This document shows, one piece after another, positions 9,740 through 18,107 of a stretch of DNA of 40,867 nucleotides. Within the stretch, counting starts at the first letter, position 1. Each line of letters opens with the position of its first letter. The stretch comes from a virus: the IMG/VR virus record IMGVR_UViG_3300044998_000504, positions 1 through 40,867 of that record, one strand, 5' to 3'. Under the pieces are notes generated by a model, which searched no databases, was not told the DNA's origin, and was given only the letters and a program-made list of their open reading frames with translations. The translations under genes were made by a program, and so were the position numbers.

Positions 9740-12569
9740 TTTCGCTGCCGTTGAGGTACTCATCGAGTTTCTCGGTGGGTACCTCGTAGCAGCGCTGTGG
9801 AGGCAGCTCCCACTTTGTTCCGGCACCGAGTCGTACACGCACCTCGGTCATCCCGAGCTCACTCTTCATCCGCTGCAGTGTTGAGTATACCGGCATGCCG
9901 CGGAAATCAAGCCAACGGCGGATCTCCTGTTGCGGTATCCGCAGCAACTTGTCTTCGCGACTGAACACGTAGGCCAGCTTGTCTGACTTCGGCGCGCCGC
10001 CCGTGATATCCGGGATGTACGTCTCCATCTTCTGCTTCGGGCGTGGGAACTTGTCGACATGCAGCGCGCGGTCTTGATAGGTCTGCAGAAACGCCGCCAG
10101 AACTTCCGTCGATTCGAGCAACGCGCGCACTCCCGTCGTGCGCCCACGCAGCCTGTTCAGGTTCTTGAGCAAGAACGACGTCATCGACCGGACGTCGATC
10201 GAAGTAAGCTCAAGCCTGTTTGCAAGCTTCGCGCCGACAATCAGCACAGTCATCGCTGCAAACCAGTACCGCTCTGCCGCCTGCATGTTGGCGACCCTTG
10301 CGAGCTGAACGAATGTACTGTTGACCTGCTGTTCGATTTCTTCAATGTGTGTCGCAAGGTACTGCGCATATACGCGCCCAGCGTGACCGTAGTTGTGACT
10401 CATCTGATCGAACATGAGCGCGATCTCGGCACGATTGCGATCAGAAGCAAACGGCTCGACAGTCATCTCGAAAGCACGCACCACACCAGCATCGGTACCT
10501 TGCGCATAACGTGCCATCGCATCGAATATGGACTCATTGGACGCCGCGATAATCATCGTGTCCCATGAACCGGTCTCACGGACAGACGCGTTCGAGTCAA
10601 GCCGCATGCGTTCTTTGCCCTGCGTGATTTGGAACGCAAGCTTGGCAAAATCTTCGATCGTCTGACGGCCGCGAAGCTCATCCCAATAGGCAGGGAGGCT
10701 CTTCAGGAATCCCAGCTTGCGCGCAACAGACTTCGGTGTGTCATCCACCGAATTGATCGCGTCTTTCCCGCCCCACACGGCCTGTGAGACTTTCAACACT
10801 GACGACTTGCCTACACCACTGGCAGTAGAAACGATTGACAGTACCGCTCCCGACTGTCCTGTAAACCTGAGCAATGGCGTGCCAAAAGCGGCTGCAAGAA
10901 TTGCTGTAAACGCTGGATTGTTCTGCTCGGCAATGAACTTGGCCACCTTCTTCCATGATTCTATAGTCCCTCGCGGCTCGTACATTTTGGCAATTTCACG
11001 GAATTCACGTGCAGCGCGAACGTCGTTCCGCACGCGCCCGTCAGCGTAGAACGTTGTAGAGCCGCACGAGAAGCCGATGATCTTTTGCTCGCCGCCTTCT
11101 TCAGCGACCAGCCATCCGAGATACTCGGTCACATCGGCAACGCGACGGGCCGCTTGCAGTTTTTCAAGCCATGTGCTCATAAGGTCTTGGAAGCTCTTAG
11201 ATTCAGATCCTTTGAAGACAAGGCCGCAGTCGGCAAGCTGTTCCGTAAGCTTTCGGGGGTTGCCGAGAGACGAACCGGGCAGATGTACCGACCACGGCCT
11301 TGAGTTTTTGATACTGACGTCAAACTGAATGTCGTACTTACCTGTGGCGACGGAACGCGTTGCGCGCAGTGCGACAGGCACGTGCCGCAACACTTTCACC
11401 CATTCCTTCGTCGTTTTCCCATCACCTGCATCGACAATCATCATGCGCTCGATGCCGCCGTTGTTGTCGATCGCGCGCCACCCGATTGGTAAACCGTCGA
11501 TCGGTTCAACCTTCTCGACTCCGACTTGCAGGGGGGTCTTGATGAAACCGTAGTGCGGGCACGCCTGACAAATGGCAGGCTGGTACCCTTCGAAAGTCTG
11601 GCAGAGGGTAGGGCCAGCCGTGTTCTGCTTGCGCTGCTGCCATTTCAGCTCGGTGCTGCGGGGGTTGTAGCCCGGATGACCGTTGCTGACTTCGTGGAAC
11701 CAAAGGTCTCCATCTTCGCAGTGCCGCAGCAGCTGCAACATGGCGGTCCACTCGGGCTCTGTGGCGTCCTTGCCGTGGGTCTCGGCATGAAGCTTGGCGA
11801 CGCCGCAGTGTTTGATGATCTCGTCAAATCGGCTGGGCTCGCTCTTGCGAGGCTCGACTCCCCCAGATAATTCAGCAATCGCGTCTGGAGAGATGGCTGA
11901 AGGTCCGAGCTTTGACGTCCGCACCCACGGCATTAGCGGTCCGTCTAAATCGTCGTACTCAAAGGTTTTGCCACTCGTGTACAGAATCTCGACGGGTTTG
12001 GGGTTTGAGGGGTCTTTGAAGTTGAAAGTGCCCGGAGGGCGCAGCACCCGGCAGGCGTCGGCGGTGCAGGCCAGGTCGGCGGCTAACTGGTGCTGTTTCG
12101 CTGCCGCTTTGAGCGCCTCGGAGAGCCTCGCCCAGCGGTCCAGCGACACAGCCTCGGTCAATGGCCAGTAGACGTGCACCCCGTTCCCAGAGCCTACGAG
12201 GATGGCTGGCGCGGGCATGTTCGTGGCCTTGCAGAAAGCCCGCAGGGCGATCAGCACGTCTTTGACGGTGGGGTAGCCGCTCTTGAAGTCGATATCGAGC
12301 CACAGGGCCTTGAGCTGGGCCACATTGCTCCGAACCCGCAGGACCTTCTTCCCCTCGGCGTTCTTGTGAAAACCCTGTTTGTAAGTCGCGAGCGCGAAGT
12401 AGGCGTTGTACCCGTCTCGAGCGTAGCGCTCGACCAGCTCGACCGCGTCTGCTACTGATTGTACACAGGCGTGCTGAAACGCAAACCCGCCAGCCGAAGT
12501 CGGTACCGGTTTGGCGACGACCATCCGACCGGCAGGTACGACTGCCGTGAAAAATTCAGTCAAAGTCAC
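9675..12569 (-). CDS. AEP-type primase fused to a DUF927-like helicase
   Basis: A 964-residue replication protein. The N-terminal third looks like an archaeo-eukaryotic (PrimPol) primase: LWLDIDF near residue 90 carries the DxD metal site, VGSGNGVHVYWPL follows with the catalytic His region, then CRVLRPPGTFNFK. A middle domain resembles DUF927-type helicases, with a Walker A loop ASGVGKSS near residue 580 and a Walker B-like YWDEL downstream. It should synthesise primers and unwind DNA at the fork with the family A polymerase of the same operon. The start is GTG (12569) or TTG six bases in; GGAG sits just before the latter. It is the last gene of the replication operon. Confidence 0.85.
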   Translation of the reverse strand: MTLTEFFTAVVPAGRMVVAKPVPTSAGGFAFQHACVQSVADAVELVERYARDGYNAYFALATYKQGFHKNAEGKKVLRVRSNVAQLKALWLDIDFKSGYPTVKDVLIALRAFCKATNMPAPAILVGSGNGVHVYWPLTEAVSLDRWARLSEALKAAAKQHQLAADLACTADACRVLRPPGTFNFKDPSNPKPVEILYTSGKTFEYDDLDGPLMPWVRTSKLGPSAISPDAIAELSGGVEPRKSEPSRFDEIIKHCGVAKLHAETHGKDATEPEWTAMLQLLRHCEDGDLWFHEVSNGHPGYNPRSTELKWQQRKQNTAGPTLCQTFEGYQPAICQACPHYGFIKTPLQVGVEKVEPIDGLPIGWRAIDNNGGIERMMIVDAGDGKTTKEWVKVLRHVPVALRATRSVATGKYDIQFDVSIKNSRPWSVHLPGSSLGNPRKLTEQLADCGLVFKGSESKSFQDLMSTWLEKLQAARRVADVTEYLGWLVAEEGGEQKIIGFSCGSTTFYADGRVRNDVRAAREFREIAKMYEPRGTIESWKKVAKFIAEQNNPAFTAILAAAFGTPLLRFTGQSGAVLSIVSTASGVGKSSVLKVSQAVWGGKDAINSVDDTPKSVARKLGFLKSLPAYWDELRGRQTIEDFAKLAFQITQGKERMRLDSNASVRETGSWDTMIIAASNESIFDAMARYAQGTDAGVVRAFEMTVEPFASDRNRAEIALMFDQMSHNYGHAGRVYAQYLATHIEEIEQQVNSTFVQLARVANMQAAERYWFAAMTVLIVGAKLANRLELTSIDVRSMTSFLLKNLNRLRGRTTGVRALLESTEVLAAFLQTYQDRALHVDKFPRPKQKMETYIPDITGGAPKSDKLAYVFSREDKLLRIPQQEIRRWLDFRGMPVYSTLQRMKSELGMTEVRVRLGAGTKWELPPQRCYEVPTEKLDEYLNGSEIISDDFLRPDDSPDSQPETEP

Positions 12570-12655
12570 TCCGTCAACCCCCGGAGGTCGGAGACCGCGC
12601 GGTAGCGAGGGGAATTCGTTGGCCTCGCCTGACAGTCCCGCGCGGCCTCCGGCAG

Positions 12656-13867
12656 TTACTTCAAGATCGAGTCCAGCATGGCATCGAAGTCAGAGTCCGC
12701 AGCGGGTGCAGCAGTCGCCTTCTTCGGCTTGGCCTTCGGTGCCGGAGGCGCTTCCTCAGCTTCCTCCTCGACCTCGACCACGGCCTTCTTCGGCTTGGCC
12801 TTCGGTGCCGGAGGCGCTTCCTCAGCCTCTTCCTCGACCTCGACCACGGCCTTCTTCGGCTTGGCCTTCGGTGCCGGAGGCGCTTCCTCAGCCTCTTCCT
12901 CGACCTCGGCCTTCTTCGGCTTGGCCTTCGGTGCCGGAGGCGCTTCCTCAGCCTCTTCCTCGACCTCGACCACGACCTTCTTCGGCTTGGGCGGCGGGGG
13001 CGCGTCCTCGATCTCTTCCTCGTCAGCAGGGCGCGGCTTGGCTTTCTTCGGAGCACTTGCGGCAGCGGGAGCCGAATCGGTTTCAGCGTCCGTAGCTCCG
13101 GAGCCGTCCTCTTCGGTAGTTCCCGCCGCCGCAAGCTCATCAGCCTCCGCAAGAATGCGGTGCGCAATCTCGCTCTCGCGGAGAGCCAATACAGCGGCGG
13201 CTTCATCTTCGTCGAGCAACGTAGTTGCCCGGAACGTGAGCTTCGGATGCGCCACCTGAGCATCGAAACCGATCTTCGTACCCGTTGCGAACGGATAGAT
13301 CCCCCGCGGCGCGAGCGTGCGCTCGGCGTACTCTTTGAGGCTCATCAGAGACCCCGCAGGGATACGCAACAGGAACAGCGTGGCATCGCTGCCGCGCTCC
13401 TCCAGCTCATGCCGGAATGCCACGGCGATGCGGCGTGAGTCAGCGCAAGCACGGGTCTTGCCGCCGCTCGGTGTTGGCCTACCACTGCCCCACTGGTTCT
13501 TCGGGCAAACAGCACAAGCCTTTGAAATCGGACTCGGCACGGCTGCGTCGGGCTTGATGCTGTCAGCGGACCAGCACCGAGGAGCTTCATTCGTGCCCTC
13601 TTCGTAGCCCTTTTCGTAGTACAGCTTCGACAGATGCGGGTTCGAACGCACGAGAACCACTTCAATAGACGGCATCGCATCGCCATCCGCGTTCACGTAA
13701 TTATGCTCTTCGCCGCTCTTGCGAACACGCCAGACCTTGCCGCGGAACGAGATGATCGGAAACCCAGCATTCACACCACCGGTAATCTCGGTGATGACTT
13801 CGCGGGGATTGAGCTTGGCAAAAACAGCAGGCAGCTGCACTTTGCTAGTTGTGGCAGGGACAGACAT
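12656..13867 (-). CDS. Probable ssDNA-binding protein with repeated Lys/Glu/Pro tail
   Basis: A 403-residue protein; the ATG at 13867 has GGAGG five bases upstream. The N-terminal 230 residues are globular with a cysteine cluster (PRCWSADS, CAVCPKNQWGS, RACADSRR) suited to zinc binding. The C-terminal part is low complexity: four tandem units of EEEAEEAPPAPKAKPKKA type, then an acidic tip DSDFDAMLDSILK. A conserved N-terminal domain plus a flexible tail ending in an acidic-hydrophobic tip is the layout of phage ssDNA-binding proteins, whose tips recruit partners. It lies between helicase and primase genes, which supports this. I cannot name the family, so the function is an inference. Confidence 0.65.
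   Translation of the reverse strand: MSVPATTSKVQLPAVFAKLNPREVITEITGGVNAGFPIISFRGKVWRVRKSGEEHNYVNADGDAMPSIEVVLVRSNPHLSKLYYEKGYEEGTNEAPRCWSADSIKPDAAVPSPISKACAVCPKNQWGSGRPTPSGGKTRACADSRRIAVAFRHELEERGSDATLFLLRIPAGSLMSLKEYAERTLAPRGIYPFATGTKIGFDAQVAHPKLTFRATTLLDEDEAAAVLALRESEIAHRILAEADELAAAGTTEEDGSGATDAETDSAPAAASAPKKAKPRPADEEEIEDAPPPPKPKKVVVEVEEEAEEAPPAPKAKPKKAEVEEEAEEAPPAPKAKPKKAVVEVEEEAEEAPPAPKAKPKKAVVEVEEEAEEAPPAPKAKPKKATAAPAADSDFDAMLDSILK
12717..12974 (-). repeat. Four in-frame tandem repeats (66, 66, 60, 66 bp)
   Basis: Nearly identical units at 12717-12782, 12783-12848, 12849-12908 and 12909-12974 encode 22, 22, 20 and 22 residues of the tail of the probable ssDNA-binding protein. A degenerate fifth unit follows to about 13010. 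The 60-bp unit lacks two codons. Such repeats expand and contract by slippage, so copy number probably varies between relatives. Confidence 0.9.
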
Positions 13868-14256
13868 CAAGACCTCCGAATGTTGATTGCTTGCGTGACT
13901 GAAAACTTCACACCGGGCGGCAGGTCACCAGCTTCTGCCTGCTCAGCGACAAACGTTTTGTTTGCTTTGATATCGAGCGCGTCCCACATCTCGTGTTCGC
14001 GCACCCACGCCATGAACGCGGCAGGGTCTTCGACACTGGCGCTCGTACGGTTGGTACGGTAGACCGTGCCGACACCTTTCACAGCAAGGTTATCGCTACC
14101 GTTGGCATTCAGGAATTCCAGTAGCTCCGCCTCGAGTTTTTTCATCGCCGCTTTTGGGCGCTCCAAACTTGCTTCGAACTCGTCTTGCGCCGCCTTTATG
14201 TGATCGCGCAAGCGGATGTACTGCGCGATTTTTTCGGCGGGAGTTGTTCCGCTCAT
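13867..14256 (-). CDS. Conserved phage protein of the replication operon
   Basis: A 129-residue protein with a strong ribosome binding site (GAGGAGG seven bases before the ATG). The N-terminal 60 residues are helical and probably coiled-coil (EKIAQYIRLRDHIKAA onwards). The C-terminal part (AFMAWVREHEMWDALDIKANK, then LPPGVKFSV) matches a widely seen phage protein encoded beside ssDNA-binding proteins; its role is not established to my knowledge. The stop overlaps the next gene's start by one base (TGATG) and its own start overlaps the helicase stop (ATGA), so expression is coupled to both. Confidence 0.7.
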   Translation of the reverse strand: MSGTTPAEKIAQYIRLRDHIKAAQDEFEASLERPKAAMKKLEAELLEFLNANGSDNLAVKGVGTVYRTNRTSASVEDPAAFMAWVREHEMWDALDIKANKTFVAEQAEAGDLPPGVKFSVTQAINIRRS

Positions 14257-15803
14257 TGTGATTCCTCCTCGAACATTTCTAGTAATGCCCCCTGCAACTG
14301 CGCTTTGCCTTGCAGGCGTTTGTACAGCTTCGCCTCGATCTTAGACCCTGTCAAGTGTACGATGAGCTGTTTATTATTTTGCCCCGGTCGTGTGATTCGC
14401 GCACACGCTTGCTCGTAAGTCTCGAGACTTGTCGTAGGCGTATACCACACAATTGTAGAAGCTGCGGTCAGTGTAAGACCGTGACTCATACATTTGGGAT
14501 GCGCAACAATAACCTTTGGAGAATCGCTGTGCTGAAAATCTCTGAAAACAATGTCGCGCTGGGATTTAGGGGTTTCGCCTGTCACAAAACCAACTGAGTA
14601 CTTCTTGCCAAGCAAATGCTGAAACACTTTCTCAGCCGCATGCACAAAATCGACAAACACAATGACTTTGGAAATCGACTCATCGAGAATGCTCTCCAAC
14701 TCTGCCAGTCGATGAGTAGGATTGAGGTCTACCACATCGCCAGTAGATGTATAGACCCACCCGGACGAAATCTGCAGCAGCTTCGAGAAAAGCACGCCCT
14801 CATTGGCGGCAGTCACCTCCCCCTCTGCAAAACGCAGTCGCAGCAATTTCATCAGTCGTGTGTACGTATCCTCCTGTTGACGCGAAAACTGGACTTCCCT
14901 GCTCGTGAACGATACAGGAGGCAGCTCGACGCATTCATCACGGCGAAAACGCACTGCAGGCTGCATGAGGTCGAACACAGTGTTGTTGGCATCGGGGCGC
15001 GGCACCCACGTGAATTGCGACACCTTGCGCATCGTAGCTTTCTGGAAATGCGAGAAATGTCGCGGCACGTTGTTTGGCATGAGCAGCTTCACCTGCCCGT
15101 ATGCGTCTGTTGGCGCGTTGGGGGTTGGGGACCCTGTCAGCCCCCACACGTATTTGCGCCCGCCAAGAATCGCGTTCATGGCTTTCCAGCGCTCAGTCGT
15201 GGCGTTACGGTATGCGGCAATCTCGTCGATCACAACGCAGTCAATATCTTTGCGCGCGATCAGCGCATCTCGCAGCACACCAACGCCGTCATGGTTGATG
15301 ATGTAGATGTTTGCAGGCTCGGACAACAGCTCAAGGCGCTTGGCACGAGACCCGTGCAAAACACGTGTCTTGAGGTCCGGAAAGTGTTCAAAGATTTCCC
15401 GATCCCAAACCATCGAGAGTGTGGACAACGGAGCTACGATCAACGCCGAGCGAATCTCGCCTTCCAGCATCAAGTAGTCGAGTGCAAAAAGCGTAGCGCG
15501 CGTTTTGCCGGTGCCCATCTCCGAAAGCACGAATGCGCGGCGGTTCATCGTCAACATGCCCGCCGTGATCCGCTGCGTTCGGAACGGGGTGCTGTTGCGC
15601 CAGTCGTAGTAGTACTGAATCGGCGCGCCGACTTTATAGCCAAGGTTGCGCGCAAGCCTTGTAGTGTCGAGCGAATGCGGGACGACAGTCATGCCGTCCA
15701 CCGTCTTTGCTTCGGGTACTACGTTGGCAAGCCGAAGGTCTTTCGGCACGCCAAACATGCGGTGCTTTAGCGAGACGCGCGCGTGCAATGTCGATCCAGC
15801 CAT
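14253..15803 (-). CDS. SNF2-type DEAD/DEAH helicase
   Basis: A 516-residue ATPase of helicase superfamily 2. Visible motifs: motif I SEMGTGKTRATL near residue 95, motif Ia VAPLSTLSMVW, motif II VVIDEIAAYRN near 190, motif III LTGSPTPN, and in the second RecA domain ARITRPGQNNK (motif VI) near 470, followed by the SNF2-like IVHLTGSKIEAKLYKR. It should translocate on double-stranded DNA or remodel forks and recombination intermediates. The first ATG lies 36 bases inside the VRR-NUC gene; an internal ATG at residue 16 is an alternative. The nuclease-helicase overlap suggests that the two work together. Confidence 0.85.
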   Translation of the reverse strand: MAGSTLHARVSLKHRMFGVPKDLRLANVVPEAKTVDGMTVVPHSLDTTRLARNLGYKVGAPIQYYYDWRNSTPFRTQRITAGMLTMNRRAFVLSEMGTGKTRATLFALDYLMLEGEIRSALIVAPLSTLSMVWDREIFEHFPDLKTRVLHGSRAKRLELLSEPANIYIINHDGVGVLRDALIARKDIDCVVIDEIAAYRNATTERWKAMNAILGGRKYVWGLTGSPTPNAPTDAYGQVKLLMPNNVPRHFSHFQKATMRKVSQFTWVPRPDANNTVFDLMQPAVRFRRDECVELPPVSFTSREVQFSRQQEDTYTRLMKLLRLRFAEGEVTAANEGVLFSKLLQISSGWVYTSTGDVVDLNPTHRLAELESILDESISKVIVFVDFVHAAEKVFQHLLGKKYSVGFVTGETPKSQRDIVFRDFQHSDSPKVIVAHPKCMSHGLTLTAASTIVWYTPTTSLETYEQACARITRPGQNNKQLIVHLTGSKIEAKLYKRLQGKAQLQGALLEMFEEESQ

Positions 15804-16114
15804 CGCTCCAACTCAATCATGCCTGTGAAATTCCCAGCTACATCCTGTGCCTCGCCGATCACGAACACTTTAACGCCACCGGCGCGCATGTTCTGCATGG
15901 TCAGCTCCTGCCGGGGTGTCGGGTGCTGACCGGGCGCTTTTGTTTCAATGGCAAAAGAGACACCGAGCCCAGGATAAAGACTCGACGCAATAGAGCCTAC
16001 ACAATCGAGCGTCGGCGCGCCGTACCCAGTTTGCACAGGCCAGTGACTGTACACGTTCGGGTACTGCTTGAGTAGTTTTTTCACAGCAGCTTTGACTTTG
16101 CCTTCAGGTGTCAC
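15767..16114 (-). CDS. VRR-NUC family nuclease
   Basis: A 115-residue PD-(D/E)XK nuclease of the VRR-NUC type. It starts at GTG (MTPEGKVKAAVKKLL), and the core shows the metal-binding pattern: a GAPTLDCVG turn, then FAIETKAPGQ with the E-x-K catalytic pair, then TPRQELTMQNMRAGGVKVFV, the terminal alpha-beta unit of the family. Phage VRR-NUC proteins act on branched or flap DNA, often next to SNF2 helicases as here. It overlaps the helicase gene by 37 bases. Confidence 0.85.
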   Translation of the reverse strand: MTPEGKVKAAVKKLLKQYPNVYSHWPVQTGYGAPTLDCVGSIASSLYPGLGVSFAIETKAPGQHPTPRQELTMQNMRAGGVKVFVIGEAQDVAGNFTGMIELERWLDRHCTRASR

Positions 16115-16117
16115 GAA

Positions 16118-16372
16118 TCACGGTCCTAGCAAGTCGTAGACCATCAAACATTGCGCACGAAACTCGTCACTGTCGAGTTCGCTTTCGCGGCAAGTAAGTA
16201 TATGTCCGTTAAAAAACGAAACCCTAATGATGTGCTCGTTGTACTCAAAACTGTAGTCAACTTCTACTTTTCTGACTTTTTTGCCTAGCGATTTGTTGAG
16301 ACGCCACATAGCTATCTCACTGCGCACGGCAATAGATGGCGGCTGAGAAAAGTTCAAGTCTCCCATCGTCAC
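16118..16372 (-). CDS. Small hypothetical protein
   Basis: An 84-residue protein without a recognised domain, between two nuclease genes. It is rich in beta-forming residues (VEVDYSFEYNEHIIRVSFF) and more AT-rich than its neighbours. The GTG start at 16372 is two bases after the upstream stop; an ATG at 16366 is the alternative. The gap to the VRR-NUC gene is three bases, so it is part of the operon. Confidence 0.6.
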   Translation of the reverse strand: MTMGDLNFSQPPSIAVRSEIAMWRLNKSLGKKVRKVEVDYSFEYNEHIIRVSFFNGHILTCRESELDSDEFRAQCLMVYDLLGP

Positions 16373-16374
16373 AC

Positions 16375-17031
16375 TTACTCTTTCATGTTGTGTACGCAGT
16401 CAGTAACAGGGCAATACCGGCACAGGCCAGAAGGCTTCGCCGGGAAGCTCGCGGTCTTCCGCGCTGCAACCATTTTGTTTACTCGAGTGTAGAGCCCTGC
16501 CCATATATCAGGCATATCTTCTAGCTGAAATACGTGCAGGATAATCTTCCGGTGTTTCACGAATACAAACGCAGTCTTGAAGAACTTGATCTCCGGCATC
16601 CAGCGCGATAAAACGGCAGCGGTGAGAGCCATCTGCGTAGGGTCATCTTTAGGCTTGCCGGTTTTCCAATCGACGATGATCGCGGTGTCGCCGTCTATAA
16701 CAAGAAGATCCACGATAGCGCGCACCCACGTATCGTGTGCAAAGAAGTCTACAGGTTCCAATGCTTCGTTAAGCGCAAGCTTCATTTCTCCACGCTTCTC
16801 GCCCTTTGCTTCTGCAAACTTTGCTGCGATCGGTTCGTAGGGACGCAGCTCAAGGGGCAGGGGGGAGTTCTTCACCACGCGCTTGTACATTGCGTCATGG
16901 ATCAGTTTGCCTTCGGCAGCAAACTCAGAATCAGAGTCTTTGAAGTCCTTCTCGACGTTGAGATGCCAGTATTGCTTCGGGCAATTCTCAAAACGCGTGA
17001 GTGCAGAGTATGACCATGCAAACGGTTTCAC
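16375..17031 (-). CDS. Cas4/RecB-like PD-(D/E)XK nuclease with Fe-S cysteines
   Basis: A 218-residue nuclease. It opens with the family signature WSYSALTRFENCPKQYW, followed by GKLIHDAMY (His), RAIVDLLVIDG (Asp) and IIVDWKTGKP, whose D-x-K gives the catalytic site. The C-terminal LCRYCPVTDC together with the N-terminal Cys of ENCPKQ makes four cysteines placed like the iron-sulphur cluster of Cas4 and AddB nucleases. It probably processes DNA ends in recombination or replication, or degrades host DNA. It starts at a GTG overlapping the preceding stop (GTGA). Confidence 0.85.
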   Translation of the reverse strand: MKPFAWSYSALTRFENCPKQYWHLNVEKDFKDSDSEFAAEGKLIHDAMYKRVVKNSPLPLELRPYEPIAAKFAEAKGEKRGEMKLALNEALEPVDFFAHDTWVRAIVDLLVIDGDTAIIVDWKTGKPKDDPTQMALTAAVLSRWMPEIKFFKTAFVFVKHRKIILHVFQLEDMPDIWAGLYTRVNKMVAARKTASFPAKPSGLCRYCPVTDCVHNMKE

Positions 17032-17405
17032 GATGTTTTTGCCTTTTGTTTTTCAACCAAAGCTAGCCGTGCCTGCGCCAGCGCATCCCGGTCCACCTGC
17101 ACCTCGACGTACTCCAGCCTCGGGTCGTCCAGCGTCGGCGTGCTGACGTTGTCCAGCAGATCGCGCAGAACCGTCTCAATCTTCTCCAGCTTTTCAATCC
17201 GCGCGTATGCCTTGCCCAGCATTTCAACTGCGTCCGCCGTCTTGCCCCAGCCGGGATTGCCGTCCTCCGATTCGACCCAGCACGGGATTTGTCTGAGGTT
17301 TTCGTTCTCGCGCTCCAGCTCGGCCACGCGGGCGCGCAAAGCATCAATCTCCGCTACATACGGAGTGCCGATGCTGCCACAGTCTGGACACTGCCAAGTG
17401 CTCAT
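17028..17405 (-). CDS. Coiled-coil protein with N-terminal CPDCG
   Basis: A 125-residue protein. The ATG at 17405 with a purine-rich binding site is better than the longer frame. It starts STWQCPDCGSIGTPYV, half of a zinc-ribbon-like pair, and continues as a heptad-rich coiled coil (IDALRARVAELERENENLR) with a second helical part. No function is known. It belongs to a run of short helical genes and shares the LERENENL-type coil with the next two. Confidence 0.6.
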   Translation of the reverse strand: MSTWQCPDCGSIGTPYVAEIDALRARVAELERENENLRQIPCWVESEDGNPGWGKTADAVEMLGKAYARIEKLEKIETVLRDLLDNVSTPTLDDPRLEYVEVQVDRDALAQARLALVEKQKAKTS

Positions 17406-17620
17406 TTCTTCCCCTTCGCCGCTCGCTTCCACTCATCGACTTCGTGGCGCAAGTCCTCTGCGGTCTGTGCCAGTTCGGTGATGCGCCATCGCAAGTTGGT
17501 GTTCTCGCGCGACAACTCCAAGATGCGGTCGAGCAGTTTGTCGATCTCGGAGTCCTTGCGCTCGATGATGTCTTTTTGCACGCGTACGACATCTTTCAAA
17601 TAGACCTTTGGTTTGGTCAT
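17402..17620 (-). CDS. Small coiled-coil protein, copy 1 of a tandem pair
   Basis: A 72-residue, almost fully helical protein (ATG at 17620, AAGGGGGAG just upstream). The C-terminal 37 residues (LSRENTNLRWRITELAQTAE onwards) are clearly homologous to those of the adjacent upstream gene at 17617-17853, so the two arose by tandem duplication. The final codons AAKGKK contain the ribosome binding site of the following gene. Function unknown. Confidence 0.6.
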   Translation of the reverse strand: MTKPKVYLKDVVRVQKDIIERKDSEIDKLLDRILELSRENTNLRWRITELAQTAEDLRHEVDEWKRAAKGKK

Positions 17621-17853
17621 TTCTCCCCCTTCGCCACGCGCCGCCACTCATTGACTTGGTGGTACAAGTCCTCTGCGGTTTGCGCCAGTCGGGCGATGCG
17701 CCATTGCAGGTCGCTGTTCTCGCGCTGCAACTCCTTCACGCGGGTGCGGAGAGCTTTGAGTTCGGCATCCCTCCAGCGCAGCGCGTCTGCAAGAGCAACC
17801 GTCGTATGCTCGTTCTGCGAGGCTTGGCGCAGTCGTTTGATTGCGTCTCTCAC
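17617..17853 (-). CDS. Small coiled-coil protein, copy 2 of a tandem pair
   Basis: A 78-residue helical protein that starts at a GTG with AGGGGGAG upstream. The second half (LQRENSDLQWRIARLAQTAE, then DLYHQVNEWRRVAKGEK) matches the following gene almost residue for residue, while the first 35 residues differ. Coiled coils of this size may form oligomers. The end VAKGEK overlaps the next start, as at the other junctions in this run. Confidence 0.6.
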   Translation of the reverse strand: MRDAIKRLRQASQNEHTTVALADALRWRDAELKALRTRVKELQRENSDLQWRIARLAQTAEDLYHQVNEWRRVAKGEK

Positions 17854-18107
17854 TTCTCCCCCTTCGCCACTTCCCGCAGCACGCGCTCGCAGAGGCGGCG
17901 GTAATTGGCTTTCTCTTTGTCAACAATCTCCTGATTTCTACGTGATACTACCAGCATCCTTTGGCGTTCTTCAGGAGTACCAATCTCATGCTTAGTACAC
18001 AAATACGCAAGTGTAGTAGCCACAGTTTCATTCCTTTGCGCGCTAATACAATTAAGCATTCCGCCTACTAGCCGCTCAACGGGCGAAAGTTTTTTGCGCT
18101 TGCTCAT
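17850..18107 (-). CDS. Small helical protein ending VAKGEK
   Basis: An 85-residue basic protein; the ATG at 18107 has GGGGGAGGA directly upstream, which excludes the longer frame. It contains a helical segment with two cysteines (GGMLNCISAQRNE, AYLCTKHE) and a second basic helix. It ends VAKGEK like the next gene, although the rest is not similar; only the junction sequence is shared. Function unknown. Confidence 0.55.
   Translation of the reverse strand: MSKRKKLSPVERLVGGMLNCISAQRNETVATTLAYLCTKHEIGTPEERQRMLVVSRRNQEIVDKEKANYRRLCERVLREVAKGEK

Noticed and set aside
12511-13259. Plus-strand frames of 193-194 codons opposite the ssDNA-binding candidate
   Set aside because: They are the antisense of the repeated Lys/Glu/Pro tail; sequences are simple Ser/Pro/Arg or Ala/Ser/Gly repeats without ribosome binding sites.
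14444-14459. A palindrome-like CCACACAATTGTAG
   Set aside because: Only the left half matches; it lies inside the helicase gene and is likely chance.
14616-15770. A 384-codon plus-strand frame
   Set aside because: It is antisense to the SNF2-type helicase, rich in His, Arg and Cys, and has no motif; the helicase motifs fix the coding strand.
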